38,216 nucleotides of DNA from an uncultured Paracoccaceae bacterium (GTDB lineage Bacteria > Pseudomonadota > Alphaproteobacteria > Rhodobacterales > Rhodobacteraceae), in NCBI GenBank assembly GCA_937995865.1, contig CALKJA010000159.1, forward strand, positions 1 through 38,216. The letters are read 5' to 3'. Below the pieces are notes generated by a model that was not told where the DNA came from, made no database searches, and saw nothing but the letters and a program-made list of their open reading frames with translations. A program made the position numbers and the translations under genes. Below are positions 25,880 through 34,188 of the stretch, piece by piece; the first letter of the stretch is position 1; each line of letters begins with the position of its first letter.

Positions 25880-26506
25880 ATGAAGCATGCTCTGATCCTC
25901 ACCCTTTCTTTGGCTCTTTGGGCTGTACCGTCTTATGCTCAGGAGCGGGCCGCTGATGTAGCGCGCGTCATTGAGGCGCGGGTGGGGGCTGATCGCGTTG
26001 CGGAATGGATCAAAGGCGCGGATTGGGTGATCGAAGAATTGGTGGAAGTTGCTTATGGCTATGCGCCTTCCCAAGAAGTGACAGAGGCTGCAATCCAGTC
26101 TTTTGTCCGCCACGGACGGGCTGGCGCTCGGGCTCGCGCATTCAAAGATATATGGAGCGCGGATTTGGATGGGGATCTGTCAGTTACACGCACGGAGATC
26201 GCTGAGATTGCGTTGGCGCTTTCTGGATTTCAGCGCGGGATGTTATGGACGCGTCACCGCCGGGCTGATGCCAATTCAGATGGAACCGTAACGCTTGATG
26301 AACTCAGCACATATGCCGAAACCCGCGCATTACGCTATCTGTCAGAGACGCGCGCCGATGCCCTGAACGACGCACTTGCGCTTGATCTGGATGGCAATGG
26401 TGCCGTCAGCGTCGAGGAAGCGGAACGCGCTTTGATGCTGTTGGCCCAAGCGCATGGCGCCTTGCAGTCCACAACAGCACCGGCAAGCCAGGATGACGAT
26501 GCCTAA
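25880..26506 (+). CDS. Exported EF-hand calcium-binding protein
   Basis: A 208-residue periplasmic or secreted protein. A Sec signal peptide of about 20 residues ends at PSYA-QER. Three 12-residue EF-hand loops are visible: DLDGDLSVTRTE (95-106), DANSDGTVTLDE (130-141) and DLDGNGAVSVEE (169-180). The first has Leu where Gly is usual at loop position 6 and may bind calcium less tightly. The other two are canonical. The tail is short and acidic. It is divergent from the serine deaminase gene across a 125-base gap and 130 bases upstream of rpiA, probably as its own unit. No partner or enzymatic domain is apparent; calcium buffering or a structural role is possible. Confidence 0.88.
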   Translation: MKHALILTLSLALWAVPSYAQERAADVARVIEARVGADRVAEWIKGADWVIEELVEVAYGYAPSQEVTEAAIQSFVRHGRAGARARAFKDIWSADLDGDLSVTRTEIAEIALALSGFQRGMLWTRHRRADANSDGTVTLDELSTYAETRALRYLSETRADALNDALALDLDGNGAVSVEEAERALMLLAQAHGALQSTTAPASQDDDA

Positions 26507-26636
26507 GCCAGTGCCGACGCACCTTTTGCAAGCCAGCAAAGCCAAGCCATAGACGCGCGGCCCTGAGTTCCTTAATAAAGTCTGCGCAAGCGCTGGTGCA
26601 TTTGGTCGCCAGCGATGGACAAACAGGACCTCAGCC

Positions 26637-27425
26637 ATGGCCGGAGAGCTTTCCCCCATCGACACGGCAAAGTTTGTTGCCGCCAAGCGGGCCTGTGATT
26701 TTGTTGAAAACGGAATGAAAGTCGGGCTTGGCACCGGATCAACCGCCGCATGGCTGGTGCGCTGCCTTGGTGAAATGGTCCGTGAAGACGGCCTCTTGAT
26801 CAAAGGCGTTCCGACCTCAGCCCGAACAGCGGCCCTAGCGCGGGATGTTGGAATCGAGGTGATGTCCCTTGATGAGGCCAAGTGGTTGGACCTGACGATT
26901 GATGGCGCAGATGAGTTTGATGGAGATCTTAACCTGATCAAAGGCGGCGGTGGCGCGCTTCTGCAGGAGAAAATAGTTGCAACCGCATCGGACCAAATGC
27001 TGGTCATTGCCGATATCTCAAAGCAAGTCGATACATTGGGAGCGTTCCCATTGCCGGTCGAATTGATCCCGTTTGGCTGGCAAACGTCCAAGGCATTGAT
27101 CGAAGAAATGCTGAGTGCGATGGACGTTTTGGGCCAACGCACATCCTTGCGCATGAATGGTGACGCGCCTTTTGTGACGGATGAGGGCAACCACATCCTT
27201 GACCTTCATCTCAACAGGATCGGCAATGCGCGCCAGCTGGCGATGACACTTAATCAGATACCCGGCATTGTTGAAAATGGGCTCTTTATGGATATTTGTG
27301 ATGTCGTGGTGGTTGGCTACGGTGATGGCCGTGTCGAGGTTCGCGATATCAACGATGGCACTGTGCAAGAGGACAGGATCAACTTTGTTGAAAGTGACAA
27401 TCTGTTTTTCGACCTGATGGATTGA
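26637..27425 (+). CDS. rpiA: Ribose-5-phosphate isomerase A
   Basis: Interconverts ribose 5-phosphate and ribulose 5-phosphate in the pentose phosphate pathway. The 262-residue protein carries VGLGTGSTAAWLV (29-41, phosphate loop), DGADEFD (89-95) with the catalytic acid, and KGGGGALLQEKIVA (102-115). The length is slightly above E. coli RpiA (219), with extra C-terminal residues as is usual in Rhodobacterales. The ATG at 26637 has AGGA about 8 bases upstream. It begins a same-strand run with gor, hflK, hflC and degP; 174 bases separate it from gor. Confidence 0.96.
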   Translation: MAGELSPIDTAKFVAAKRACDFVENGMKVGLGTGSTAAWLVRCLGEMVREDGLLIKGVPTSARTAALARDVGIEVMSLDEAKWLDLTIDGADEFDGDLNLIKGGGGALLQEKIVATASDQMLVIADISKQVDTLGAFPLPVELIPFGWQTSKALIEEMLSAMDVLGQRTSLRMNGDAPFVTDEGNHILDLHLNRIGNARQLAMTLNQIPGIVENGLFMDICDVVVVGYGDGRVEVRDINDGTVQEDRINFVESDNLFFDLMD

Positions 27426-27599
27426 TCACGTGGGGCAACTGTCCCCTGCTACAGACGCTTTGGACTTCAATTGTTTGGCATCGACGCCCCAGGAGAGCCC
27501 AATTGCCGCCAAAGGCAAAGCGCCATCAAAGGCTGTGTCTGGCAAATCCTGATCGGCTATGGTCTATGGCTCTTGGAACAAGGCACGAGGACCCGCGCA

Positions 27600-29015
27600 A
27601 TGGCAGATTTTGACTTTGACCTTTTCGTCATTGGCGGTGGCTCTGGTGGTGTGCGTGCGGCACGCGTGGCTGCTGCAGGCGGCGCGGCTGTCGCTTTGGC
27701 CGAGGAAGATCGCTATGGTGGCACCTGTGTGATCCGTGGCTGCGTGCCGAAGAAGTTGATGGTTTTCGCGTCCACCTATAGCCAGGCATTTGAGGAGGCC
27801 CGCGAGTATGGCTGGCAAGTAACCTCGGGCGCGTTTGATTGGTCTGCGTTCCAAACCCGGCTTGAGGGTGAGTTGGACCGGCTTGAAGGTGTGTACCAAA
27901 GGCTGCTCGATACGTCCGGTGTCACGCGGTTTTCCCAACGCGCCGTGCTCAAGGATGCTCATAGCGTTCAACTCGCCGATGGCACTGTAAAATCAGCAAA
28001 GCATATTCTGATCGCAACAGGCGGCCACCCTGTTAAACCGGACCTGCCCGGCGCTGAGCTTGGCATCACGTCCAATGAGATTTTTCATCTGGAAGATCTG
28101 CCCAAACGGATCCTTATCATTGGCGGTGGCTATATCGCCTGTGAATTCGCCGGGATTTTGAATGGTTTAGGTGTTGAGGTTTGCCAATGGTACCGTGGCG
28201 CACAAATCCTGCGCGGTTTTGATGATGAGGCGCGAGGGATGATTGCGGACGGAATGATCCAGCGCGGTGTTGATTTGCAACTGGGCACAAACATTCTGGA
28301 GATGGGCCGTGCCGAGGATCGGGACAACGCATCTGGCAACGCACCGGCGTTTGATGGCACTCCCGGAACGGGCGGTCCGATTTGGGTTAAGTCCACAAAT
28401 GGTGACGAAATGGTTTTTGATCAGGTCATGTTTGCCACGGGCCGCGCCCCCAACGCACGCCAGATGGGGCTCGAGGCTTTGGAGATTGAGATCGGGCGTC
28501 GTGGCGAAATCAGCGTGGATCAATTCAGCCAAACCGCCGTGCCTTCTGTGTATGCTATCGGTGACGTGACAAACCGCGTGAACCTTACACCGGTGGCGAT
28601 CCGTGAAGGTATGGCCTTTGTTGAAACGGTCTTTAACGGCACGCCCACACCCGTGGATCACGAGTTGATCCCATCGGCTGTCTTCACTCAGCCGGAATTT
28701 GGAACGATTGGCCTGAGCGAAGAAGATGCGCGGGCCAAAGAACCGATTGAGGTCTATGCAACATCGTTTCGTGCGATGCAGCAGTCCTTTGTGGACCGTG
28801 AGGACAAAGTGCTGATGAAGTTGATCGTCAGCGTCGAAAGCCGCAAAGTGCTGGGCTGCCATATCGTCGCAGATCACGCGGGCGAAATGATCCAGCTTGC
28901 AGGGATCGCGGTGAAGATGGGCGCAACAAAAGAGGATTTTGACAGGGTCTGCGCGGTACATCCAACGATGTCCGAGGAGCTTGTCACAATGAAAACTCCG
29001 GTAAGAATAAGCTAA
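27600..29015 (+). CDS. gor: Glutathione-disulfide reductase
   Basis: NADPH-dependent flavoenzyme that keeps glutathione reduced. The 471-residue protein begins with the FAD-binding FVIGGGSGGVRAARVAA. The redox-active disulfide is Cys43/Cys48 in GGTCVIRGCVPKK, the plant- and alphaproteobacteria-like variant. The NADPH domain has GGGYIACEFAGI with the downstream arginines in WYRGAQILRGFDD. The catalytic base His454 with Glu459 lies in HPTMSEE. The track extends to 27471, but MADFDFDLFVIGGG at 27600 is the normal start; the 43 extra residues have no family likeness. It lies between rpiA and hflK, and 81 bases separate it from hflK. Confidence 0.96.
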   Translation: MADFDFDLFVIGGGSGGVRAARVAAAGGAAVALAEEDRYGGTCVIRGCVPKKLMVFASTYSQAFEEAREYGWQVTSGAFDWSAFQTRLEGELDRLEGVYQRLLDTSGVTRFSQRAVLKDAHSVQLADGTVKSAKHILIATGGHPVKPDLPGAELGITSNEIFHLEDLPKRILIIGGGYIACEFAGILNGLGVEVCQWYRGAQILRGFDDEARGMIADGMIQRGVDLQLGTNILEMGRAEDRDNASGNAPAFDGTPGTGGPIWVKSTNGDEMVFDQVMFATGRAPNARQMGLEALEIEIGRRGEISVDQFSQTAVPSVYAIGDVTNRVNLTPVAIREGMAFVETVFNGTPTPVDHELIPSAVFTQPEFGTIGLSEEDARAKEPIEVYATSFRAMQQSFVDREDKVLMKLIVSVESRKVLGCHIVADHAGEMIQLAGIAVKMGATKEDFDRVCAVHPTMSEELVTMKTPVRIS

Positions 29016-29096
29016 TGCCGGTTGATTTTCTGCACAAGAAACACACTTAAACAAGCAACTCACCCAAACGTGCCAACCAAGAGGAAGACGACCCAT

Positions 29097-30245
29097 ATGG
29101 CTGGAAATAACGGCGGCCCCTGGGGGGGCGGCGGCAACTCAGGCGGAAATCGCGGCGGCTCGGACGGTGGAAACCGTTCTGGTGGCAACAATGGCGGCGG
29201 ACGTGGTTCCGACAACCCGCAGATCCCAGAGATCGATGAAATCATGAAAAAAGGTCAGGAGCAGCTGCGCGTCCTAATGGGCGGCCGCGGAGGCAACCGA
29301 TCTGGTAATAATCAGGGGGACGGCCCGTCCTTTGGGAAAGGCACACTTGCACTTGGGGCGCTGGCGCTCTTGGTGGTTTGGGCGCTGAACTCCTTTTACA
29401 CGGTGCGCCCCGAAGAGCAGTCCGTTGAACTGTTCCTTGGCGAATACTCCTCAACTGGCAATCCCGGTTTGAATTTTGCGCCGTGGCCCGTGGTGACCGC
29501 CGAGGTCATCCCAGTCACTCGCGAACAAACGGTTGAAATCGGCACAGGCCGCACAGGCGGCGACGCCGGCCTTATGCTCACCGGTGACGAAAACGTAGTG
29601 GATATCGATTTCCAGGTTGTCTGGAACATCTCTGATCCCGCGAAATACTTGTTCAACCTCGCAACCCCGCCTGAAACGGTGGCTGTTGTGGCTGAATCGG
29701 CTATGCGAGAGATTATCGCGCAATCGCAACTTGCGCCGATCTTGAACAGGGACCGTGCCGTCATTGCTCAGCGATTGGAGGATTTAATCCAATCAACGCT
29801 GAATGGCTATGACGCAGGCGTGAACATCATTCGCATCAACTTTGACAAGGCCGACCCGCCCGAAGAAGTGATCGCATCGTTCCGTGACGTTCAAGCCGCT
29901 GAGCAAGAGCGTGACCGTCTGCAAAATGAAGCGGACGCATACGCAAACCGCGTTTTGGCTGAAGCCCGTGGTGAAGCAGCACAGGTTCTTGAGCAGGCCG
30001 AAGGCTATCGCGCCCAGGTGGTCAACGCAGCCGAAGGTGAGGCCAGCCGCTTTACCGCCGTTTTGAACCAATATGAAATCAACCCAGAAATCACGCGCAA
30101 GCGCTTGTACCTAGAAACGATGGAGCAGGTTCTGGGCCGCGTAGACAAGATCATTATTGATGATGCTGCGGGCGGCGGACAGGGCGTTGTGCCGTATCTG
30201 CCATTGAATGAACTGCGCCGCTCAACGGCGGGAGGGTCCAACTGA
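29097..30245 (+). CDS. hflK: FtsH protease modulator HflK
   Basis: Forms with HflC the large inner-membrane cage that encloses and restrains the AAA protease FtsH. The 382-residue protein opens with a Gly- and Asn-rich cytosolic tail (about residues 1-85). One membrane helix (LALGALALLVVWALNSF) follows, then the SPFH/band 7 domain facing the periplasm and a long coiled coil (AEQERDRLQNEADAYANRVLAEARGE region). The end, VVPYLPLNELR, is typical of HflK. The ATG at 29097 is preceded by GAGGA; the track's earlier start at 29022 is not supported. The stop overlaps the hflC start by one base (TGATG), so the partners are translationally coupled. Confidence 0.96.
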   Translation: MAGNNGGPWGGGGNSGGNRGGSDGGNRSGGNNGGGRGSDNPQIPEIDEIMKKGQEQLRVLMGGRGGNRSGNNQGDGPSFGKGTLALGALALLVVWALNSFYTVRPEEQSVELFLGEYSSTGNPGLNFAPWPVVTAEVIPVTREQTVEIGTGRTGGDAGLMLTGDENVVDIDFQVVWNISDPAKYLFNLATPPETVAVVAESAMREIIAQSQLAPILNRDRAVIAQRLEDLIQSTLNGYDAGVNIIRINFDKADPPEEVIASFRDVQAAEQERDRLQNEADAYANRVLAEARGEAAQVLEQAEGYRAQVVNAAEGEASRFTAVLNQYEINPEITRKRLYLETMEQVLGRVDKIIIDDAAGGGQGVVPYLPLNELRRSTAGGSN

Positions 30246-31126
30246 TGCGCCGCACCACTTACCTTATCCCCGTTGTTGTCGCTGTTGTGGCACTTGCACT
30301 GTCGTCCATGTTCATTGTGGACGAGCGTCAAAAGGCGCTGGTTCTGCAGTTTGGTCGTGTGGTCCAGATCAAAGAGGATCCGGGCCTTGGCTTTAAAATC
30401 CCGCTTTTTCAAGACGTTGTTCGGTATGATGACCGGATCCTTTCCATTGATGTGGATCCGCTTGAGGTCACGCCGCTGGATGATCGCCGTCTTGTTGTTG
30501 ATGCGTTCGCTCGTTACCGGATCGCTGATCTCGAACGCTTCCGTCAGGCCGTTGGTCTGGGTGGCGAAGTGTCCGCTGCCAACCGCATGGACGGTATCTT
30601 GCGTGACCAATTGCGCGCCACGCTTGGTTCTGTGTCATCAAATGACATCCTAAGCTCTGACCGTCTGGCGTTGATGCTCCAGATTCGGAACGGGGCCGCC
30701 GAAGAGGCTGAAGCGCTGGGCATTAGTGTGGTTGACGTTCGCTTGAAGCGGACTGACCTGCCGCGCGAAAACCTTGAAGCCACGTTTGAACGGATGCGTG
30801 CAGAACGGGTGCGTGAAGCGACGGATGAACGGGCCCGTGGTCGTGAGGCCGCGCAGCGGATCACTGCTCAGGCAGACCGGACCGTGGTTGAGCTTGTCTC
30901 AGACGCTGCCCGCCAAAGCGAGATTATTCGCGGTGAAGCGGATGCTGAACGGGAACGTGTCTTCGCAAACGCGTTTGGCGCAGACCCAGAGTTCTTTGAA
31001 TTCTATCGGTCGATGACCGCCTACCAGCGGTCGCTGCGCGGAAATAACTCCACAATGGTTCTGTCGCCGGATAGTGAGTTCTTTAACTATCTGCGGTCCG
31101 ACACTGGCGCGTCTGCGTCTGAATAA
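30245..31126 (+). CDS. hflC: FtsH protease modulator HflC
   Basis: Partner of HflK in the membrane-bound regulator of FtsH. The 293-residue protein has an N-terminal membrane anchor (about residues 5-24), the SPFH domain starting DERQKALVLQFGRV, RYDDRILSIDVDP and VDAFARYRI segments, and a helical region (RMRAERVREATDERARGREAAQRI). The C-terminal end, NSTMVLSPDSEFFNYL, matches HflC proteins. The start ATG shares its first base with the hflK stop. The DUF2065 gene follows after 6 bases, the usual order in this group. Confidence 0.96.
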   Translation: MRRTTYLIPVVVAVVALALSSMFIVDERQKALVLQFGRVVQIKEDPGLGFKIPLFQDVVRYDDRILSIDVDPLEVTPLDDRRLVVDAFARYRIADLERFRQAVGLGGEVSAANRMDGILRDQLRATLGSVSSNDILSSDRLALMLQIRNGAAEEAEALGISVVDVRLKRTDLPRENLEATFERMRAERVREATDERARGREAAQRITAQADRTVVELVSDAARQSEIIRGEADAERERVFANAFGADPEFFEFYRSMTAYQRSLRGNNSTMVLSPDSEFFNYLRSDTGASASE

Positions 31127-31132
31127 CAGCAG

Positions 31133-31327
31133 ATGGCGTGGATTTTTCTAGCCCTCGGGCTGGTCTTATTGGTGGAGGGGCTGGTGTACGCACTGGCCCC
31201 TTCGCTTGTTGAACAGATGCTTGCCGCTTTGCGCGCCTTGCCGATGGACATTCGACGGCTGATTGGCCTTTTGTCGCTCACGGGTGGCGCGACTTTTGTG
31301 CTCTTGGCCGTTTGGATCGGGCTGTGA
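31133..31327 (+). CDS. DUF2065 (YjeT-like) small membrane protein
   Basis: A 64-residue protein with two membrane helices (about 3-22 and 42-62), joined by a short amphipathic helix with LPMDIRRLIG. This is the DUF2065 family, regularly found between hflC and a degP-type protease or purA in proteobacteria. The function is unknown, and its position suggests a link with the HflKC-FtsH complex. It lies 6 bases after hflC and probably ends the operon. Confidence 0.92.
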   Translation: MAWIFLALGLVLLVEGLVYALAPSLVEQMLAALRALPMDIRRLIGLLSLTGGATFVLLAVWIGL

Positions 31328-31336
31328 TCGACGCAT

Positions 31337-31360
31337 AAACCCCTTGTTGCGCGGGTTTTT
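31337..31360 (+). terminator. Possible weak terminator after the DUF2065 gene
   Basis: AAACCC and GGGTTT form a 6-bp stem with a 10-base loop, followed by TTT. The stem is weak. It lies just after the last gene of the hflKC operon. Confidence 0.35.
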
Positions 31361-31366
31361 GCAGAT

Positions 31367-31384
31367 CACTGTCCAATCACAGTG
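31367..31384. promoter_or_regulatory. Operator-like palindrome upstream of degP
   Basis: CACTGT-CCAATC-ACAGTG is a perfect 6-bp inverted repeat with a 6-base spacer. It is nested in a wider dyad GATCACT...AGTGATC (31364-31392). It lies about 100 bases before the degP ATG. Size and symmetry suit a dimeric regulator, but no regulator can be named. Confidence 0.4.
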
Positions 31385-31490
31385 GAGTGATCCAAATTTT
31401 CTGCCATTTGCGTTGCAAGCATGCCACCCTACATCAAGAGTAGTCAGGCGCGGGCAACCGCCGCGCCAAAAGGTTTCAAAGGAGTAGTCT

Positions 31491-32972
31491 ATGACACCTC
31501 GAGCAATTGCCATCGCCAAACCGCGCCAGAACTCAAGCCCTGCGCGGGCGCTTTGGTTGGCCACATTGGCCATCGCGTTGATGCTGGCGCAAACACTGTC
31601 CTTGCGCGCGCAAACGGCGCCGCCAAGCTTTGCCGATCTCGCGGAGCAAGTCAGCCCGTCTGTGGTGAATATCACAACGGCCACGGTGGTGGCTGGACGC
31701 ACAGATGACGCCCCGCGCGGCATTGTGCCGGAAGGCTCACCTTTTGAGGACTTCTTTCGCGAATTTGAGGACCGCCGCGACGATGACGGTGACCGGCCCC
31801 GCCGCTCTTCGGCACTGGGCTCGGGATTTGTGATCTCCGAAGATGGGTACATCGTGACGAATAACCACGTCATTGAGGGCGCGGATGAGATCATGATCGA
31901 GTTCTTCTCCGGCGAAGAACTTGAGGCAACGCTTGTTGGTACAGATCCCAACACCGATATCGCGCTTCTTAAGGTTGAAGCCGGCGCGCCGCTGCCGTTC
32001 GTCCCTTTTGGCGATAGTGACATTGCCCGCGTAGGAGACTGGGTGATCGCGGTCGGTAACCCTCTGGGGCAGGGCTTTTCGGTCTCTGCTGGCATCGTCT
32101 CTGCTCGTAATCGGGCGCTTAGCGGCACCTATGATGACTATATTCAGACGGATGCAGCCATCAATCGGGGTAATTCTGGTGGTCCGCTCTTCAACCTTGA
32201 GGGCGAAGTGGTCGGCGTGAATACCGCAATCTTGTCCCCCAATGGTGGCTCGATCGGTATCGGGTTCTCGATGGCATCAAACGTAGTGACCAATGTTGTC
32301 GAACAGCTGCAAGAGTTCGGTGAAACGCGCCGTGGTTGGCTGGGTGTGCGCATTCAGGACGTCACTCCGGATATGGCTGAGGCAATGGGCCTGCAAAGCG
32401 CCGCGGGCGCCGCTGTCACTGACGTGCCTGATGGGCCCGCCAAAGCTGCAGGCATAATGACCAATGATATCATCATCCGCTTTGATGGGTTTGAAGTCAC
32501 AGACACGCGCGCATTGGTCCGCATTGTCGGAAACAGCCCCGTTGGCAAAACCGTGCCTGTGGTTGTTCTCCGCGATGGCCGCACAGAAACACTGCAGGTT
32601 ACATTGGGTCGCCGTGAAACGGCGGTTGCTGTTCCGGCTGCGGCACCAGCTCCTGAAGAAGAGGACAGCGACATGTCCGAGATGGAGACGCTTGGCCTGA
32701 CGCTGACGCTGCTGGATGATGAAGGCCGTGAGGCACTGGGCGTTGGCGATATTGAGGGCGTGTTGATTGCCGCCGTCGACGAAGGTTCTGAAGCGTTTGA
32801 AAAGGGTTTGCGCCCCGGTGACGTGATTACAGAAGCTGGTCAGGTCGCTGTGACATCCCTGTCAGCATTTACAGCGCAGATCGACAGCGCGCGCGACGCG
32901 GGCCGTAAATCTGTGCTCCTCTTGGTGCGCCGGGGTGAAGACCCGCGGTTTGTTGCGATCTCGCTTGAGTAA
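31491..32972 (+). CDS. Periplasmic serine protease, DegP/DegQ (Do) family
   Basis: Envelope protease and chaperone that degrades misfolded periplasmic proteins. The 493-residue protein has an N-terminal signal segment (hydrophobic about residues 20-36, probable cleavage near 40). The chymotrypsin-like domain carries the triad His126 (TNNHVIEG), Asp156 (NTDIALL) and Ser229 (INRGNSGGP). Two PDZ domains follow: PDZ1 from about residue 280, with WLGVRIQ, and PDZ2 from about residue 400, with GVLIAAVDEGSEAFEKGLRPGD. The start ATG at 31491 has AAAGGAG just upstream. It follows the hflK-hflC-DUF2065 operon, and a palindrome upstream suggests separate control. DegP and DegQ cannot be told apart here, so no symbol is given. 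Confidence 0.95.
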   Translation: MTPRAIAIAKPRQNSSPARALWLATLAIALMLAQTLSLRAQTAPPSFADLAEQVSPSVVNITTATVVAGRTDDAPRGIVPEGSPFEDFFREFEDRRDDDGDRPRRSSALGSGFVISEDGYIVTNNHVIEGADEIMIEFFSGEELEATLVGTDPNTDIALLKVEAGAPLPFVPFGDSDIARVGDWVIAVGNPLGQGFSVSAGIVSARNRALSGTYDDYIQTDAAINRGNSGGPLFNLEGEVVGVNTAILSPNGGSIGIGFSMASNVVTNVVEQLQEFGETRRGWLGVRIQDVTPDMAEAMGLQSAAGAAVTDVPDGPAKAAGIMTNDIIIRFDGFEVTDTRALVRIVGNSPVGKTVPVVVLRDGRTETLQVTLGRRETAVAVPAAAPAPEEEDSDMSEMETLGLTLTLLDDEGREALGVGDIEGVLIAAVDEGSEAFEKGLRPGDVITEAGQVAVTSLSAFTAQIDSARDAGRKSVLLLVRRGEDPRFVAISLE

Positions 32973-32993
32973 GCCGCGCTACATCAGAATGAT

Positions 32994-33080
32994 CGAAAAA
33001 GTGGACCGGACCAAATTTTTTTGACTGCGGGTCGCTCTATTTTAGAATGATCCGCCAGTTGATCCGGTTCCATTTTTTCG
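32994..33080. repeat. Imperfect inverted repeat near the presumed prophage end
   Basis: CGAAAAAGTGGACCGGACCAA (32994-33014) faces TTGATCCGGTTCCATTTTTTCG (33059-33080). Aligned, they differ by two substitutions and one gap in 22 bases. They lie between degP and the gpD pseudogene. They may be remains of transposase end-binding sites, since Mu sites also contain a CGAAA element, but no second phage end is available for comparison. The 64 bases between degP and the gpD pseudogene (32973-33036) hold nothing else supportable. Confidence 0.4.
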
Positions 33081-34041
33081 GCTTTTCGGTCTCAATTGAG
33101 GTGGTGAAGCCGCCGCCGCTGATCTGGTGGCGGGCGCTTGTCACTTAGCATAGGCCACTCACCCAAATCCTGAGGCCCAGTGCGATGATCTGACCCTCAG
33201 CCGCGACCGCTGGACCGCCTGGCATCGTGATGCTGAGGGTATCATCCCCTCGCTTGAACTGATCGAGTTTGGCCGTTGTGGCGCTTGACGCCTCGGCCTT
33301 GGTGGAGTGGACGTGGCGCAAGCGCTTTACCGGCGATCCCTAGCCAGCGGTCACAGTCTCTTTCTGGCCCGTTTCCTCATTGTGCCAGTGAGCCCCCACT
33401 GCCTTTAAGTTGCCACGGCTGGCCAAGGTCATAGACCAGCGCAGCTCACCGCTCTTGGTGATTGGGCGCGGGATCGTGGGGATGCCGCTGGCGGTTTTGC
33501 CCACACCCTTACCTATAAAGAGGAGCGCCTTGCCTTTGACGGTGGCGATGGCGTCATGATCCTTGGCGATCCTTGTGAGAAAGTTGATGTCGCTCTCGTC
33601 GGTCTGATCGAGGTGCGTATATAGAAAGGGCTTTAGCGCCTCGGCCACCTTGGGCTCCAGGTCGTGCTCACCCGCGATGGTGCCCACAATGTCCTCGATG
33701 GTCTTATCATCCCAGTTGCGGGTCTTTTGCTCTTTGATCGATCCACTCAGGTTCATGGCCTTGCCACGAATCGTCACCCGATCTGGCGGGCCTTTGGCCG
33801 CCACCTCATCCGCTGTAAACATGCCCATCATCATGAGGCTCGTCTCTTTATACCCCATGAACACTATGAGCAGCGCACCAAGCAAGGGGAGCGCGATGGC
33901 GTTGTCGCGATCATCGAGGGTTACCTCCAACGTGTCAGACTTAAAGCCCGCCTCATCTTTAACCACCAGGCTAAGGAGGCGATTCCCGATCTGGCTGGTG
34001 ATGTTGATGCCCGCTGCGATCACTTTGAAATCAGGGGTCAT
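33037..34041 (-). pseudogene. Phage late control protein gpD, interrupted by two stops
   Basis: P2-like gpD is a baseplate/tail hub protein. The frame opens at the ATG at 34041 (MTPDFKVIAAGINITSQIG) and reads as good gpD through DRVTIRGKAMNLSGSIKEQK and the HWHNEETGQ region. It is then broken by TAG at 33340-33342. The same frame goes on with plausible gpD sequence (VKRLRHVHSTKAEA, FKRGDDTLSITMPGG), meets TAA at 33145-33147, and continues with RHQISGGGFTTSIETE, the expected C-terminal end, to the TAG at 33037. Two nonsense changes in an otherwise open frame mark a pseudogene. The ORF track shows only the part before the first stop, fused to gpX. Confidence 0.85.
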
Positions 34042-34045
34042 GCGA

Positions 34046-34188
34046 TCAATCCCAGAGATCAAGACCGGCCCATACGCCGCCAGCCCAGGGTTGGCCGCAA
34101 GGGCATCCTCGACACTATAAGCCGCATCTCCATAGTGCTTGGCGCACACTTGATCCAAGACATCACCATCCTTGGTGCTATAGATCAT
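34046..34188 (-). pseudogene. Phage tail protein gpX with internal deletion
   Basis: The ATG at 34188 begins DGDVLDQVCAKHYGD and ANPGLAAYGPVL, the LysM-like body of tail protein X. The usual C-terminal ending LDLWD-stop is present too, but in another frame: the codons for LDLWD and TGA lie at 34046-34060, 4 bases before the gpD ATG. A short deletion after GPV therefore removed roughly a dozen or more codons and shifted the frame. As a result the gpX start now reads in frame into gpD, which makes the 282-residue chimaeric ORF of the track. Its start overlaps the gpU stop by 4 bases, the original coupling. Confidence 0.78.

Noticed and set aside
26342-27196. 284-residue minus-strand ORF opposite rpiA
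   Set aside because: A shadow of rpiA and the EF-hand gene; Ser/Pro/Arg-rich with no domain.
27471-27599. 43-residue N-terminal extension of glutathione reductase in the ORF track
   Set aside because: No resemblance to the family, and the FAD-binding strand begins right after the ATG at 27600.
31166-32128. 320-residue minus-strand ORF opposite degP
   Set aside because: Antisense to the protease catalytic domain; low-complexity Ser/Pro/Arg sequence.
33340-34188. A single 282-residue late control protein as given by the ORF track
   Set aside because: It joins the start of gpX to the start of gpD after a deletion and ends at a premature TAG; it is not a natural gene.
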